The notes under the pieces: generated by a model
The model's input: only the letters and a program-made list of their open reading frames with translations
Told to the model about the DNA's origin: nothing
Database searches by the model: none
Translations under genes and position numbers: made by a program
NCBI RefSeq assembly: GCF_030285365.1
Contig: NZ_JASVDS010000005.1
Location: 1 to 64,000, forward strand
DNA length: 64,000 nucleotides
DNA from: Roseateles subflavus
Lineage (GTDB): Bacteria; Pseudomonadota; Gammaproteobacteria; Burkholderiales; Burkholderiaceae_C
Direction: 5' to 3'
Shown: positions 55,912 through 64,000 of the stretch, piece by piece
Position numbering within the stretch: the stretch's first letter is position 1
Layout of the letters: the number at the start of each line of letters is the position of its first letter

Positions 55912-57561
55912 ATGAACGTCAAACGCTTCACCGCCCGTACATCCCGCGAGGCCCTCGCGCTGGTGCGCCAGGCCTTTGGCGACGATGCCGTCGTGCTGTC
56001 CAACAAACCCTGCGCCGAAGGCGTGGAGGTGCTGGCCATGGCCCCCGAGGGCATGACGCAGATCGAGCGCGTGGCGGCCTCGGCACCGCGCGCCGAGGCC
56101 CGTGGCCCGGCCCGCGTGCAGGCGCGCCCCGCACAGGCCCCCGTGCCCACGATGGCCGGCAGCGCCCGCCTCGCGCAGCGCGTGGCCGAGCGCAACGAGC
56201 GCATGGAGCCGGCCTTCGGCCAGCCCGTCGATGCCGATGTCCAGACCCTGGCCATGAGCACGCTGAGCTTCCAGGACTACGTCCGGGAGCGCATGCTCAA
56301 GCGCCGCGCGGCCGAACTGAGCGGCCAGCCCGATCCCCTGGAGACGGCGGTCCCCGCGCCGGAGCTGCCGACGCCTGAGAGCCTGGTCGGCATGAGCGCA
56401 GCCCGCCAGCAACGCGCGCAGGCCGCCATGCAGACGCTGGGCGCCCGTCGCCTGGACGCCCAGGGCGCCCCGATGCAGGCCCCCGCCGCCGAGCCGCCGC
56501 GCCGCAATCCGCCCGTGCTGCGCGACGAGATCCGCCTGTCCGCCGAGCAGCGCCCGGTGCCGCAACTGGCCGACATGCCCGGCAGCGCGCGCCGCGACCA
56601 GCAGGACATGATGAACGAGCTGCGCTCGATGAAGGGCCTGATCGAGGAGCGTTTCGGCGCGCTGGCCTTCATGGAGAAGCTGCAGCGCCAGCCCGTGCAG
56701 GCCCGCCTGACGCAGCGCCTGCTGGACGTCGGCTTCTCGCCGGCCCTGGTGCGCAAGCTGGTCGAGGGCTGCCCGGCCCACCTGGACGGCAAGGACGGGG
56801 CGGACGAGACGCCCTGGGCCGCCCAGGTGCTCGCCCGCAACCTCATCACCGACGAGATGAATCCGCCGCTGGAAGAGCAGGGCGGCGTCTTCGCCCTGAT
56901 CGGGTCGACCGGCGTGGGCAAGACCACCACCACCGCCAAGATCGCCGCCGCCTTCGCCACCCGGCACGGCGCCTCGCAGCTGGGTCTCATCACGCTCGAT
57001 GCCTATCGCGTCGGCGCCCACGAGCAGCTGCGAGCCTACGGCCGCATCCTGGGCGTGCCGGTGCACACCGCGCACGACCGCGCCTCGCTGGAGGACCTGC
57101 TGGAGCTGCTGTCGGGCAAGAAGATGGTGCTGATCGACACCGCCGGCATGGCTCAGCGCGACAGCCGCACCCACGAGCTGCTGGAGATGCTCGCCCACCC
57201 GAGCATCCGCCGCATCCTGGTGATCAACGCCGCCCAGCAGGGCGAGACGATCGAGGACGTGGCCGGCGCCTGGCGTGCCCAGACCTGCCAGGGCGTGGTG
57301 CTGTCCAAGATCGACGAGGCCGTGAAGCTGGCCCCGGCGCTGGACACCATGATCCGTCATCGTTTGCGCATTATTGGCGTTGCCAACGGGCAGCGGGTGC
57401 CGGAAGATTGGCATCGCCTGTCGGCGCAGGCTCTGGTGCAGCGCGCGCTGCGCAGCCAGGCACACGCCGCCTGGCGCATGGACAGCGCCGATGTGAACCT
57501 GATCTTTGCCGGAGGCCCCGCGCTGGCCGCCGTGCAGGCCACCGCCGCGGGCGTGCACTGA
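55912..57561 (+). CDS. flhF: SRP-like GTPase FlhF
   Basis: A 549-residue protein with the layout basic N terminus (MNVKRFTARTSREALALVRQ), a long Ala/Arg/Pro-rich B domain, and the NG GTPase domain. It has the P-loop ALIGSTGVGKTTTTAKIA, the DTAGMAQRD switch and LSKIDEAVKLAPALD. FlhF places and counts polar flagella. ATG 55912 follows AGGAG with 5-nt spacing. It starts 46 bp after flhA. Confidence 0.96.
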   Translation: MNVKRFTARTSREALALVRQAFGDDAVVLSNKPCAEGVEVLAMAPEGMTQIERVAASAPRAEARGPARVQARPAQAPVPTMAGSARLAQRVAERNERMEPAFGQPVDADVQTLAMSTLSFQDYVRERMLKRRAAELSGQPDPLETAVPAPELPTPESLVGMSAARQQRAQAAMQTLGARRLDAQGAPMQAPAAEPPRRNPPVLRDEIRLSAEQRPVPQLADMPGSARRDQQDMMNELRSMKGLIEERFGALAFMEKLQRQPVQARLTQRLLDVGFSPALVRKLVEGCPAHLDGKDGADETPWAAQVLARNLITDEMNPPLEEQGGVFALIGSTGVGKTTTTAKIAAAFATRHGASQLGLITLDAYRVGAHEQLRAYGRILGVPVHTAHDRASLEDLLELLSGKKMVLIDTAGMAQRDSRTHELLEMLAHPSIRRILVINAAQQGETIEDVAGAWRAQTCQGVVLSKIDEAVKLAPALDTMIRHRLRIIGVANGQRVPEDWHRLSAQALVQRALRSQAHAAWRMDSADVNLIFAGGPALAAVQATAAGVH

Positions 57562-57608
57562 GCGCGCCCGGATCCCTCGAACGCATCGCGACCCGAACCG
57601 AGACCCCC

Positions 57609-58418
57609 ATGCGCGAGCCGCCCTTCAGCAAGACCCCGCAAGACCAGGCCGACGGCCTGCGCAAGCTCTTTGCCGCCTCCCGCACCCGCATCATTCCCGT
57701 GGTGAGCAACCCCGAGGTGCTGGACGCCGGTGTGCTGCTGGAAGGCCTGTGCGCGGCCTGCTCCGAGATGGGCCTCCAGACGCTGGTGGTCGATGCGGGC
57801 GAGCTGTCGCCGGCGGCCTCCGAAATGGCTGCCGTGGACCTGTCGGCCTGCGTGGAGCGGCTGTCCGCCCAGGTGAGCTACCTGGCCGCGCGCGGGCTGC
57901 CGCTGCGCTACATCAACGCCAACGGCTCGGCGGCCGAGTTTCTCCGTGCGCTCGGTGAGGCCGCGCCGCAGGCCGACGTGATGATCCTGCACGCCCCCGC
58001 CGCCGAGCTGGCCCGCGTGCTGAACTCCCGCGAGATGCGCCCCGTGCTGCTGGCCGACACCGACGCCCGCAGCGTCACCCACGCCTATGCCGGCATGAAG
58101 TGGCTCAGCCAGCGCTCCGGCATCATGGTCTACAGCCTGTTGATGGCCTGTCACCCGCAGCTGCGCCTGGCGGAGCGCATCGCCCAGCAGATCAGCAGCT
58201 GCGGCGATGGCTTCCTGGGCGCGGTGCTGCGCGACTGGGCCTGCATGGATCCTCGCACGCCGCCCTCGGCGCCGCTGTCGCCCGAAGTGCGGCATCTGGC
58301 CCGTGAGCTCCTGGCGGTCGTGCCTCAGGGATTTGCCTCGGACGCGGCGCACGATGCCCGCCCCTTGCGCCCCCTGGTGAATCTCCGTTCGGCGCGGCCC
58401 GCGGTGGCCGCCAACTGA
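57609..58418 (+). CDS. flhG: FlhG-like protein lacking the ATP-binding P-loop
   Basis: A 269-residue protein in the normal flhG place between flhF and fliA. Residues 12-18 are DQADGLR, the DQAxxLR helix by which FlhG stimulates FlhF GTPase. The MinD-like domain then has a strand IIPVVSNPEVLDAGVLLEGL where ATP-binding FlhG has GKGGVGKT, so the Walker A lysines are missing. VVDAGELSP holds the place of Walker A-prime. It should therefore not bind ATP in the usual way. No frameshift or stop is seen, so it is likely a working variant. ATG 57609 was chosen; the open frame upstream overlaps flhF. Confidence 0.8.
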   Translation: MREPPFSKTPQDQADGLRKLFAASRTRIIPVVSNPEVLDAGVLLEGLCAACSEMGLQTLVVDAGELSPAASEMAAVDLSACVERLSAQVSYLAARGLPLRYINANGSAAEFLRALGEAAPQADVMILHAPAAELARVLNSREMRPVLLADTDARSVTHAYAGMKWLSQRSGIMVYSLLMACHPQLRLAERIAQQISSCGDGFLGAVLRDWACMDPRTPPSAPLSPEVRHLARELLAVVPQGFASDAAHDARPLRPLVNLRSARPAVAAN

Positions 58419-58434
58419 TGTGCAGGAGCTGAAG

Positions 58435-59148
58435 ATGTATACCGCCAAAGGCCGCCTCGACAACTCGGCGCTGATCCGGCAGTACAGCGGTCTCGTTCGA
58501 CGCCTGGCGCATCAGATGATCGCCAAGCTGCCGGCCAATGTGGAGCTGGACGATCTGATCCAGGTCGGCCTGATCGGGCTCACCGACGCGCTGTCGCGCT
58601 TCGATGTGGCGCAGGGGGTGCAGTTCGAGACCTTCGCGACGCAGCGCATCCGCGGCGCCATGCTGGACGAGTTGCGCGGCGGTGACTGGATGAGCCGCGG
58701 CACGCGCCGCCAGCAGCGTTCGATCGAGACCGCCGTGCACAAGCTGGAGCAGCGCCTCGGGCGTGCGCCCCATGAATCCGAGATCGCCGCCGAGATGGGC
58801 CTGAGCCTCGGCGACTACCAGGACATGCTCTCCAAGGTGCGCGGCACGCAGCTGGTCTACCTCGAGGACATGAGCGGCGACGAGGGCAGCGACGACTACC
58901 TGGACCGCCACGTGGTCGACGAGAGCAACAACCCCATGGCGCAGCTGCAGGACCATCGCATGCGCGAGGCCCTGGTCGCCGCCATCAAGAACCTGCCCGA
59001 GCGCGAGCAGTACGTGATGAGCATGTACTACGAGCACGACATGAACCTCAAGGAAATCGCCGCCGTCCTGAAAGTGACGGAATCCCGGGTCTGTCAACTG
59101 CACAGTCAGGCGATCGCCCGCTTGCGCGTGAAGCTGCGCGACTGGTAA
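58435..59148 (+). CDS. fliA: flagellar sigma factor FliA (sigma-28)
   Basis: A 237-residue sigma factor. Region 2 has VELDDLIQVGLIGLTDALSR and FETFATQRIRGAMLDELR; region 4 ends in a helix-turn-helix (MNLKEIAAVLKVTESRVCQ). It should drive the promoters listed before fliE, fliD, fliS, the flagellins, the TPR-like gene and motA. ATG 58435 follows AGGAG with 7-nt spacing; an upstream GTG is less likely. It is 16 bp after the FlhG-like gene. Confidence 0.98.
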   Translation: MYTAKGRLDNSALIRQYSGLVRRLAHQMIAKLPANVELDDLIQVGLIGLTDALSRFDVAQGVQFETFATQRIRGAMLDELRGGDWMSRGTRRQQRSIETAVHKLEQRLGRAPHESEIAAEMGLSLGDYQDMLSKVRGTQLVYLEDMSGDEGSDDYLDRHVVDESNNPMAQLQDHRMREALVAAIKNLPEREQYVMSMYYEHDMNLKEIAAVLKVTESRVCQLHSQAIARLRVKLRDW

Positions 59149-59190
59149 AACCGACACCGGATGGCCGCCTGCGCCGTCTGGAGAGTTCGC

Positions 59191-60546
59191 ATGAAGTCGT
59201 GGTGGCAGCCCGGCGCCCGCGTGCCGGCCCCTCAAGCTCCTGATCCCCCTCAGCGCAACGAGGTCAGCGACGCGCAGTCGCTCGTCCGCTCGCTGGCGCA
59301 GCCGGTGTCCAATCTCGGCCGGGATGCCGCCGAGGTGCGGGGCGCCCTGGAAGACACGCAGAAGGTGATCGTCGCCCAGCGCGAGGCCATGCAGGCGCTC
59401 GAGCTCGAGCTGCAGCAGGTCCAGCGCGCGCAGTCCGGCATCGCCGCGGCCACGGCCGAGTCCATCGCCGCGGTCGCCCGGGCGCGCGAGGCCCTGCACA
59501 AGATCGGCGCCGAAGTCGGCGGCATCGTGCAGACGCTGCGCCAGGTGTCCGATGCCGCCTCCGACATCACCCGCATCGCGTTGCAGACCCGTCTGGTGGC
59601 CTTCAATGCCTCCGTCGAGGCCAAGCGTGCTGGCGAGGCCGGTCGCGGCTTCGGCGTGGTGGCGGATGCCGTCAAGGACCTCGCCACGCAGGTCGAGCAG
59701 AGCTCCAAGTCCATCATGGGCACGGTGGGGGCGCTGGACGCCCGCATCGACAGCTTCAGCCGTGAGCTCAGCAGCGAAGGCCGCCAGGCCCAGGAGAGCA
59801 GCATCCACGCGGCGTTCGGCATCGTGCAGGCGGACGTGCAGCGCATCGCCACGGCCGCCGATGAGAGCCAGCAGACCACCGCCGCGCTGGCCGTACGGGC
59901 GGCGACGCTCGGAGGCGACGTGGCCCTGGCCCTGCGCTACATGGACGCGGCCTTCGCCTGCAGCGACCGCTTCCTGCGCCTTTCCGAGGACCTGATCGAG
60001 CGCATCGCCTCCTCCGGCGTGCGGGTCGACGACGCGCTCTACATCGAAGGCGCCCAGCAGGCGGCGCTGGAGGTCGGCGAGCTGCTGGAGCGTGCGGTCG
60101 CGCAGGGGCGCATCTCGCTGGCAGACCTTTTCGACGAGCAGTACCAGGCGCTGCCCGGCACCAATCCTGCCCAGCACCTCGCGCGTTTCAGCGAGCTGGC
60201 CGACCAGCTCTTCCCGGCCGTGCAGGAGCGCATGCTCCAGCTCTCCGACAAGGTCGTGTACTGCATTGCCGCGGATCGCAACGGCTATGTCTCGACGCAC
60301 AACCGCAAGTACTGCCAGCCGCAGCGTCCGGGCGATGTCGTCTGGAACACGGCCAACAGCCGCTACCGGCGCATCTTCAGCGACCGCACCGGCCTGGCCT
60401 CGGCGCGCAACGAGCGCCCCTTCCTGCTGCAGACCTACCGCCGGGACATGGGCGGCGGGCGTTTCGTGCTGCTCAAGGAGGCCTCGGCACCGATCCATGT
60501 GCAGGGGCGCCACTGGGGCGGGCTGCGCCTGGCGTTCAGCTTCTGA
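59191..60546 (+). CDS. soluble MCP with N-terminal signalling and C-terminal sensor domain
   Basis: A 451-residue protein with no membrane helices. Residues about 60-230 are the MCP signalling domain with a diverged tip, IALQTRLVAFNASVEAKRAG, where canonical MCPs have [20 protein letters not shown]. The C-terminal half (about 320-451) is a Cache/PAS-like domain with VYCIAADRNGYVSTHNRKY and RIFSDRTGLASARNERPFLL. It is thus turned around and cytoplasmic. No CheR docking tail is present. It lies 42 bp after fliA, so it joins the flagellar unit. Ligand unknown. Confidence 0.88.
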   Translation: MKSWWQPGARVPAPQAPDPPQRNEVSDAQSLVRSLAQPVSNLGRDAAEVRGALEDTQKVIVAQREAMQALELELQQVQRAQSGIAAATAESIAAVARAREALHKIGAEVGGIVQTLRQVSDAASDITRIALQTRLVAFNASVEAKRAGEAGRGFGVVADAVKDLATQVEQSSKSIMGTVGALDARIDSFSRELSSEGRQAQESSIHAAFGIVQADVQRIATAADESQQTTAALAVRAATLGGDVALALRYMDAAFACSDRFLRLSEDLIERIASSGVRVDDALYIEGAQQAALEVGELLERAVAQGRISLADLFDEQYQALPGTNPAQHLARFSELADQLFPAVQERMLQLSDKVVYCIAADRNGYVSTHNRKYCQPQRPGDVVWNTANSRYRRIFSDRTGLASARNERPFLLQTYRRDMGGGRFVLLKEASAPIHVQGRHWGGLRLAFSF

Positions 60547-60603
60547 GCGGCGCTGGCCGCCTCGCCGGAGCGCCGCCGCGAGGCCCGCACCTGAGCGCGG
60601 CCG

Positions 60604-61401
60604 TCAGGTCCTGGGCATCGGCGCCGCTTCGGGCAGCGGGGCCGAGGGGGCTCGTGCATTGAGCCAGACCATCAGCAGCAGGCTGGCAGCCAGCAGGGCC
60701 TGCGCGAGCGTCGCCCACTGCGCGTTGACCTCGCCCACGAAGCGGGGAACGTAGGCATGTCTCCACGGCGAGGCCGTGGCCAGGGTGAGGTTCCAGCCGG
60801 CATGCAGGAGGGCGGTCAGCCAGATGCCGGCGCGCCCCAGGCTCAGCACACCCAGGACCATGCCCCACAGGAGGTAGCCCGAGAGCGTGCCGGTGTCGGT
60901 CCGCGCGGCCAAGCCGTGAGCAAGCCAGAACGTGAGGGCCTGCAGGGCGATGCAGGCGGCGACCGGCCACCCACACCTCAGCAGCCGCCCCAGAAGAATC
61001 CAGCGGTAGCAGAACTCCTCGATGAATGCCGAGGCCCCGGTGACGGCCACCGTCATGAGCAGGGCCGGGACGTCGCTGTGCAGGACGACATCAGCCTGGA
61101 TCTCCCGGGCGAAGAGCCAGTAGGCGGCCAGGGCGGCGAGCGCTGCCGTCCAGACAACGCCGAGGCCGCGGGGCGTGCTGCCAGGAGGCGGCGCGTATCG
61201 ACCCGCAAGAAGGCGTTTGGCGAAGGCCAGACCGGTGGCCAGGACGAGCCAGGGGAGGGCCTGTTCGTACAGCGAGGGGAGGCCCATGGGCCGCAGCCCC
61301 GTGACGACCACGCCGGCGGCCTGGAAGAGACTGAACTCGACGAGCGCGAACTCCAGCAGGGCCGCCAGGCTGCCCCGCAGCAGGCGCCCGTCGATCTTCA
61401 T
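60604..61401 (-). CDS. CPBP-family intramembrane glutamic endopeptidase
   Basis: A 265-residue protein with about seven membrane helices. All three CPBP motifs are present: EEFCYR (EExxxR, Glu128/Glu129/Arg133), FWLAH (FxxxH, Phe158/His162) and HAGWN (HxxxN, His200/Asn204). The family holds CAAX-type proteases and bacteriocin self-immunity or processing proteins. The start lies 4 bases after the stop of the small peptide gene, so the two are translationally coupled. This context favours a role as immunity or maturation factor for the peptide; this is inference. Confidence 0.9.
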   Translation of the reverse strand: MKIDGRLLRGSLAALLEFALVEFSLFQAAGVVVTGLRPMGLPSLYEQALPWLVLATGLAFAKRLLAGRYAPPPGSTPRGLGVVWTAALAALAAYWLFAREIQADVVLHSDVPALLMTVAVTGASAFIEEFCYRWILLGRLLRCGWPVAACIALQALTFWLAHGLAARTDTGTLSGYLLWGMVLGVLSLGRAGIWLTALLHAGWNLTLATASPWRHAYVPRFVGEVNAQWATLAQALLAASLLLMVWLNARAPSAPLPEAAPMPRT

Positions 61402-61405
61402 GCCA

Positions 61406-61582
61406 TCAGCGCGTCAGGCATTCGATGGCCGACTGCCAGAACGTGTTGCCCTTGGTGCCCTCGTAGACCATGCAGTCGCCCAGGCTCTGGGTGCCGGTGT
61501 AGTGGTAGTCGTCACCCATCTTGGTGGCGCCAACCTCTCCTCCGCCCACGTGTTCGCAATCCAGTTGATGCAGTTCTTGCAT
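61406..61582 (-). CDS. small peptide with double-glycine-type leader (putative bacteriocin or secreted peptide)
   Basis: A 58-residue peptide. The first 14 residues, MQELHQLDCEHVGG, fit the double-glycine leader pattern (short, M-x-E-L start, hydrophobic spacing, GG end) cut by C39 peptidase transporters. The predicted core of 44 residues is Gly- and Thr-rich with two cysteines (37 and 55) that could pair. ATG 61582 follows AGGGA with 8-nt spacing; an upstream in-frame start at 61615 would add 11 residues and spoil the leader. It is coupled to a CPBP protease gene. No C39 transporter lies in the window. It could also be an orphan peptide of other use. Confidence 0.7.
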   Translation of the reverse strand: MQELHQLDCEHVGGGEVGATKMGDDYHYTGTQSLGDCMVYEGTKGNTFWQSAIECLTR

Positions 61583-61734
61583 TGCTATTCCCTCATTGAT
61601 GATGTTTGAAATCACTCGCGCCCTGCGGTGCGAGTCCGCTCATCTTACGAGTTGGATCAGCGTCTCTCGGGCGACCGTGGAGCAGCGAATGCGCACAGCG
61701 CACGCCGGCCGCGACGGTCCGGCTGGCTCCAGGC

Positions 61735-63624
61735 TCACTCCACGATGCAGGCGCGGTTCTTCCCCGTGCGCTTGGCTTCGTAGAGGCCTTCGTCCGCCCG
61801 GTCCAGCGCGACCTCCAGCGTCTCGCCGGCACGGTAGATCGTGATGCCGGCCGAGAAGGTCACGAAGACATCCTTGCCCTCATGCATGAACAGCGCTGCC
61901 GAGAGCGAGCGCTGCAGCCGCGTCAGCACCTGCTGGGCTTCGTCGAGCGGCGTGCGGGGCAGCATCAGCACGAACTCCTCGCCGCCGTAGCGCGCCACGA
62001 GATCGCCGGGGCGGAGCATCTGCGTCACGCGTGCCGCGAGGGACTTCAGCGCCTCATCGCCGGCGGCGTGGCCCAGGGTGTCGTTCAGCTTCTTGAAGTT
62101 GTCGACGTCCAGCAGCGCCAGCGCCAGCACCGTGCCCTCACGCTCGAGCTTGGCCTGCTCGGTGTTGAAGGCCGCCTCGAGGCCGCGCCGGTTGGCGATC
62201 TTGGTGAGCTGGTCCGTCTGCACCTCGCTCGAGAGGCGGCGCAGCTCGCCCTCCAGCTCGTCGACGCGACGGGACAGCTCCGAGGCCCGCTCGTGTTCGG
62301 TGCTCAGCCGCTGCTGCGTGCTGTGCACCAGGCCCTGCACGGTGCGGCTTTCCTCGACCATCTCCCGCACCACGCCGGCCAGGCTCTCCAGCGTGTCGGC
62401 CTTCTCGATGACGTCGGCGTAGCGGCTCACATTGCTCTGGAAGCGGTCGGTGTGCTGGCCCAGCTCGCCCAGCTCCTCGAGCATGCGGTGGATCAGCAGC
62501 TTGAGGGAGTCGCGCGCGCGCGCGCGCTCGGCCTGCAGGCTCTTCTGCCGCTCGCGCGTGCCGTCCAGCATCTCGCTGACCATGCGCACGCCGCGGGAGC
62601 TCAGGCCGGTGTCCAGCGCCTGCGTCATCAGCTCGCACTGGCCCCGGGCCCAGGAATCGTCCTCGGCCAGCTCGACCAGGCTCGCGCTCAGGGCACGGCA
62701 CAGCTCGCCCATCTGGCCGAAGAGGTGATGGCGGTGATCCAGCATGCGGCGGGCCCGCACGCACAGCGCCTCCATGGCCTCGGCACGCTGCGGCGTGGCG
62801 CCCTGCTCGCGCAGGCTGGCCAGCGCGGTCTCGATCTCCTGCTTGAGGGATTCGGCGCGCTCGTCGGAGGCCAGCAGGGCGTGCTGGACGGTCTCGTGCA
62901 GGCTGTCGCCCACGAGAGGCCAGGCCTGCGGGCCGGCCTCGCGGTCCAGGGCCGAGGTGTCGAGCTGCAGCTCCTCCTCGTTGAAGAACTGGCTGGGCGT
63001 GCCGCCCGGCTCTTCGGTGCTCGCCTCCTGGACGTCCACGCCGACATCGCTGGGGTCGGCGTCCCAGCTGGACAGCAGCTGGCGCAGGCGGTTGAGCAGG
63101 CGGTGGGGATCCGTGCGGCTCGACTCCAGCACGCGCTGCAGGCCGTCCTTCTTGCGGGCCAGCGTCCATTGGCGGCCGCCTCGCTCGAGGCCGCGCACCA
63201 GGCGCTCGGTGACACTCGCCATGCCGTCGGCCAGCACCGCGGGGCCGGCGCTCTGCTGGAAGCGTTCCAGCACGCGCTGGGCCTCATCCCAGCGGGATTC
63301 CCTCAGCATGGCCATGACGTCCTGGCGGGCCTGCAGCTCGGGCAGGCCGAGGCTGAGCATGCGCTGCAGCACGGGCTGGGCGCGCTCCGGCAAGGCCTCG
63401 GGCGCGGGGCCCGGCGCACCGGCGCTGCCGGCCGCAGGGGGGCTGGCGGGCTCCGTGCCGCCGGACTCGACCAGGTAGGCCCGGGCGTAGTTCTCGGGCG
63501 TGGGCTCCAGCTTGGCCATCGCCAGGCGGCGCAGGGCAGCCTTCGCGATCGTGGCCGGGGGCTGCGCACCGGGCGCGGGGCGTGGCGAAGACGGGGCGGG
63601 GGAGGCGGGCGAACGGTCGTCCAT
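61735..63624 (-). CDS. soluble diguanylate cyclase with long helical N-terminal region
   Basis: A 629-residue cytosolic protein. Residues about 20-50 form a small conserved motif (AALRRLAMAKLEPTPENYAR) seen in many GGDEF proteins. A long mostly helical middle (about 80-430) with coiled-coil follows, then a GGDEF domain (LTKIANRRGLEAAF). The active site GGEEF is intact, and RPGD five residues before it is a product-inhibition site. It should make cyclic-di-GMP. It is 15 bp after the EAL gene. The gene contains an uninterrupted run of about eight CG dinucleotides at 62511-62527. Confidence 0.93.
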   Translation of the reverse strand: MDDRSPASPAPSSPRPAPGAQPPATIAKAALRRLAMAKLEPTPENYARAYLVESGGTEPASPPAAGSAGAPGPAPEALPERAQPVLQRMLSLGLPELQARQDVMAMLRESRWDEAQRVLERFQQSAGPAVLADGMASVTERLVRGLERGGRQWTLARKKDGLQRVLESSRTDPHRLLNRLRQLLSSWDADPSDVGVDVQEASTEEPGGTPSQFFNEEELQLDTSALDREAGPQAWPLVGDSLHETVQHALLASDERAESLKQEIETALASLREQGATPQRAEAMEALCVRARRMLDHRHHLFGQMGELCRALSASLVELAEDDSWARGQCELMTQALDTGLSSRGVRMVSEMLDGTRERQKSLQAERARARDSLKLLIHRMLEELGELGQHTDRFQSNVSRYADVIEKADTLESLAGVVREMVEESRTVQGLVHSTQQRLSTEHERASELSRRVDELEGELRRLSSEVQTDQLTKIANRRGLEAAFNTEQAKLEREGTVLALALLDVDNFKKLNDTLGHAAGDEALKSLAARVTQMLRPGDLVARYGGEEFVLMLPRTPLDEAQQVLTRLQRSLSAALFMHEGKDVFVTFSAGITIYRAGETLEVALDRADEGLYEAKRTGKNRACIVE

Positions 63625-63639
63625 GATGCTCCAGAAGAC

Positions 63640-64000
63640 TCAGCGGAGGCCGCCGGTCGGGCTGCTGGCGGCCCGTCCCGTGGCGGTGTCGCCCTCGAGC
63701 CCGTTGGCCTGCACGATCCAGGGCGCCTTGCGCGGCAGCACCGTCTGCGCCAGCCAGCGTTCGAGATCGTCCGCGGCCAGGGGGCGGCTGAAGAGGAAAC
63801 CCTGCATGACGCTGCAGCCCAGGCGGTGCAGGACCTCCATCTGGCGGAGCGTCTCCACCCCCTCGGCGATCACGCGCAGGCCCAGAGAGCGCGCCAGGGC
63901 GATGATGGCGGTGACGACGGCCGAGCTCTGCGGCGTGATGCCGAGATCCCGCACGAAGCTGCGGTCGATCTTGACCTCGGAGATGGGCAGGGTGGTCAGG
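63640..64000 (-). CDS. EAL-domain protein, C-terminal end only
   Basis: The gene runs off the window edge; 120 residues are visible. They read LPISEVKIDRSFVRDLG and IIALARSLGLRVIAEGVET, then LGCSVMQGFLFSRPL, the last third of an EAL phosphodiesterase domain with KIDR (the catalytic Lys) and EGVE (the metal-linked Glu) present. It should break down cyclic-di-GMP if the missing part is intact. A 40-residue tail follows the domain. It lies 15 bp before the diguanylate cyclase gene, so both probably form one unit. Confidence 0.92.
   Translation of the reverse strand, partial: LTTLPISEVKIDRSFVRDLGITPQSSAVVTAIIALARSLGLRVIAEGVETLRQMEVLHRLGCSVMQGFLFSRPLAADDLERWLAQTVLPRKAPWIVQANGLEGDTATGRAASSPTGGLR

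Noticed and set aside
61406-61615. Longer form of the small peptide starting at 61615
   Set aside because: It would put 11 residues before the double-glycine leader and lacks a good ribosome-binding site; AGGGA fits ATG 61582.

Overview
The window is GC-rich chromosomal DNA, almost certainly from a motile betaproteobacterium of the order Burkholderiales. Gene content and layout (flhDC master regulator together with flhF and an flhG-like gene, a long fli cluster, three short flagellins) fit the Roseateles/Mitsuaria/Rubrivivax/Leptothrix group. That placement is from pattern recognition and has not been checked by a search. There is no rRNA, prophage, insertion sequence or CRISPR array. Most of the window is one large flagellar and chemotaxis island.

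Layout. 1-10 kb holds ordinary chromosomal genes: a small exported protein, a SET-domain protein, a UPF0149 protein, alaS with a clear terminator, gabD, a tRNA-Gly(CCC), a YgiD-type dioxygenase and an orphan YbbP-type ABC permease. 10-20 kb is a chemotaxis block read on the minus strand (CheZ-like gene, cheY, cheA, mcp, cheW, mcp, mcp). 20.6-26.4 kb is a plus-strand signalling operon: hybrid kinase, NarL-type regulator, CHASE8-type diguanylate cyclase, TonB-dependent receptor and a YfiR-like periplasmic protein. 26.4-38.5 kb is the minus-strand fli cluster, fliF-G-H-I-J-K and fliL-M-N-O-P-Q-R. A 3 x 144 bp tandem repeat lies between fliF and fliG. fliE is divergent at 38.8 kb. 39-46 kb holds ycgR, fliT, fliS, fliD and three flagellin genes. 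46.6-60.5 kb holds a TPR-like gene, flhD, flhC, a methyltransferase, motAB-cheY-cheZ, flhB-flhA-flhF-flhG-like-fliA and a soluble MCP. 60.6-64 kb holds a CPBP membrane protease, a small double-glycine-leader peptide gene, a diguanylate cyclase and the end of an EAL-domain gene.

How it works together. FlhDC should start the flagellar cascade and FliA (sigma-28) should drive the late genes. Sequences close to the sigma-28 consensus can be read upstream of fliE, fliD, fliS-fliT, two of the three flagellin genes, the TPR-like gene and motAB. MCPs signal through CheW and CheA to two CheY proteins. Dephosphorylation would come from CheZ and a second CheZ-like protein that keeps the D-x-x-x-Q motif. 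Cyclic-di-GMP is represented by two diguanylate cyclases, an EAL protein and the YcgR brake. flg genes, cheR, cheB, cheD and fliA-independent regulators such as flgM are not in the window.

Most unusual items: (1) the peptide/CPBP-protease gene pair, a candidate bacteriocin or secreted-peptide system; (2) the TonB receptor-YfiR-diguanylate cyclase operon with its own two-component pair; (3) an FlhG-like protein that keeps the DQAxxLR helix but has lost the ATP-binding P-loop; (4) the second CheZ-like gene; (5) the 144-bp tandem repeat inside the flagellar cluster.
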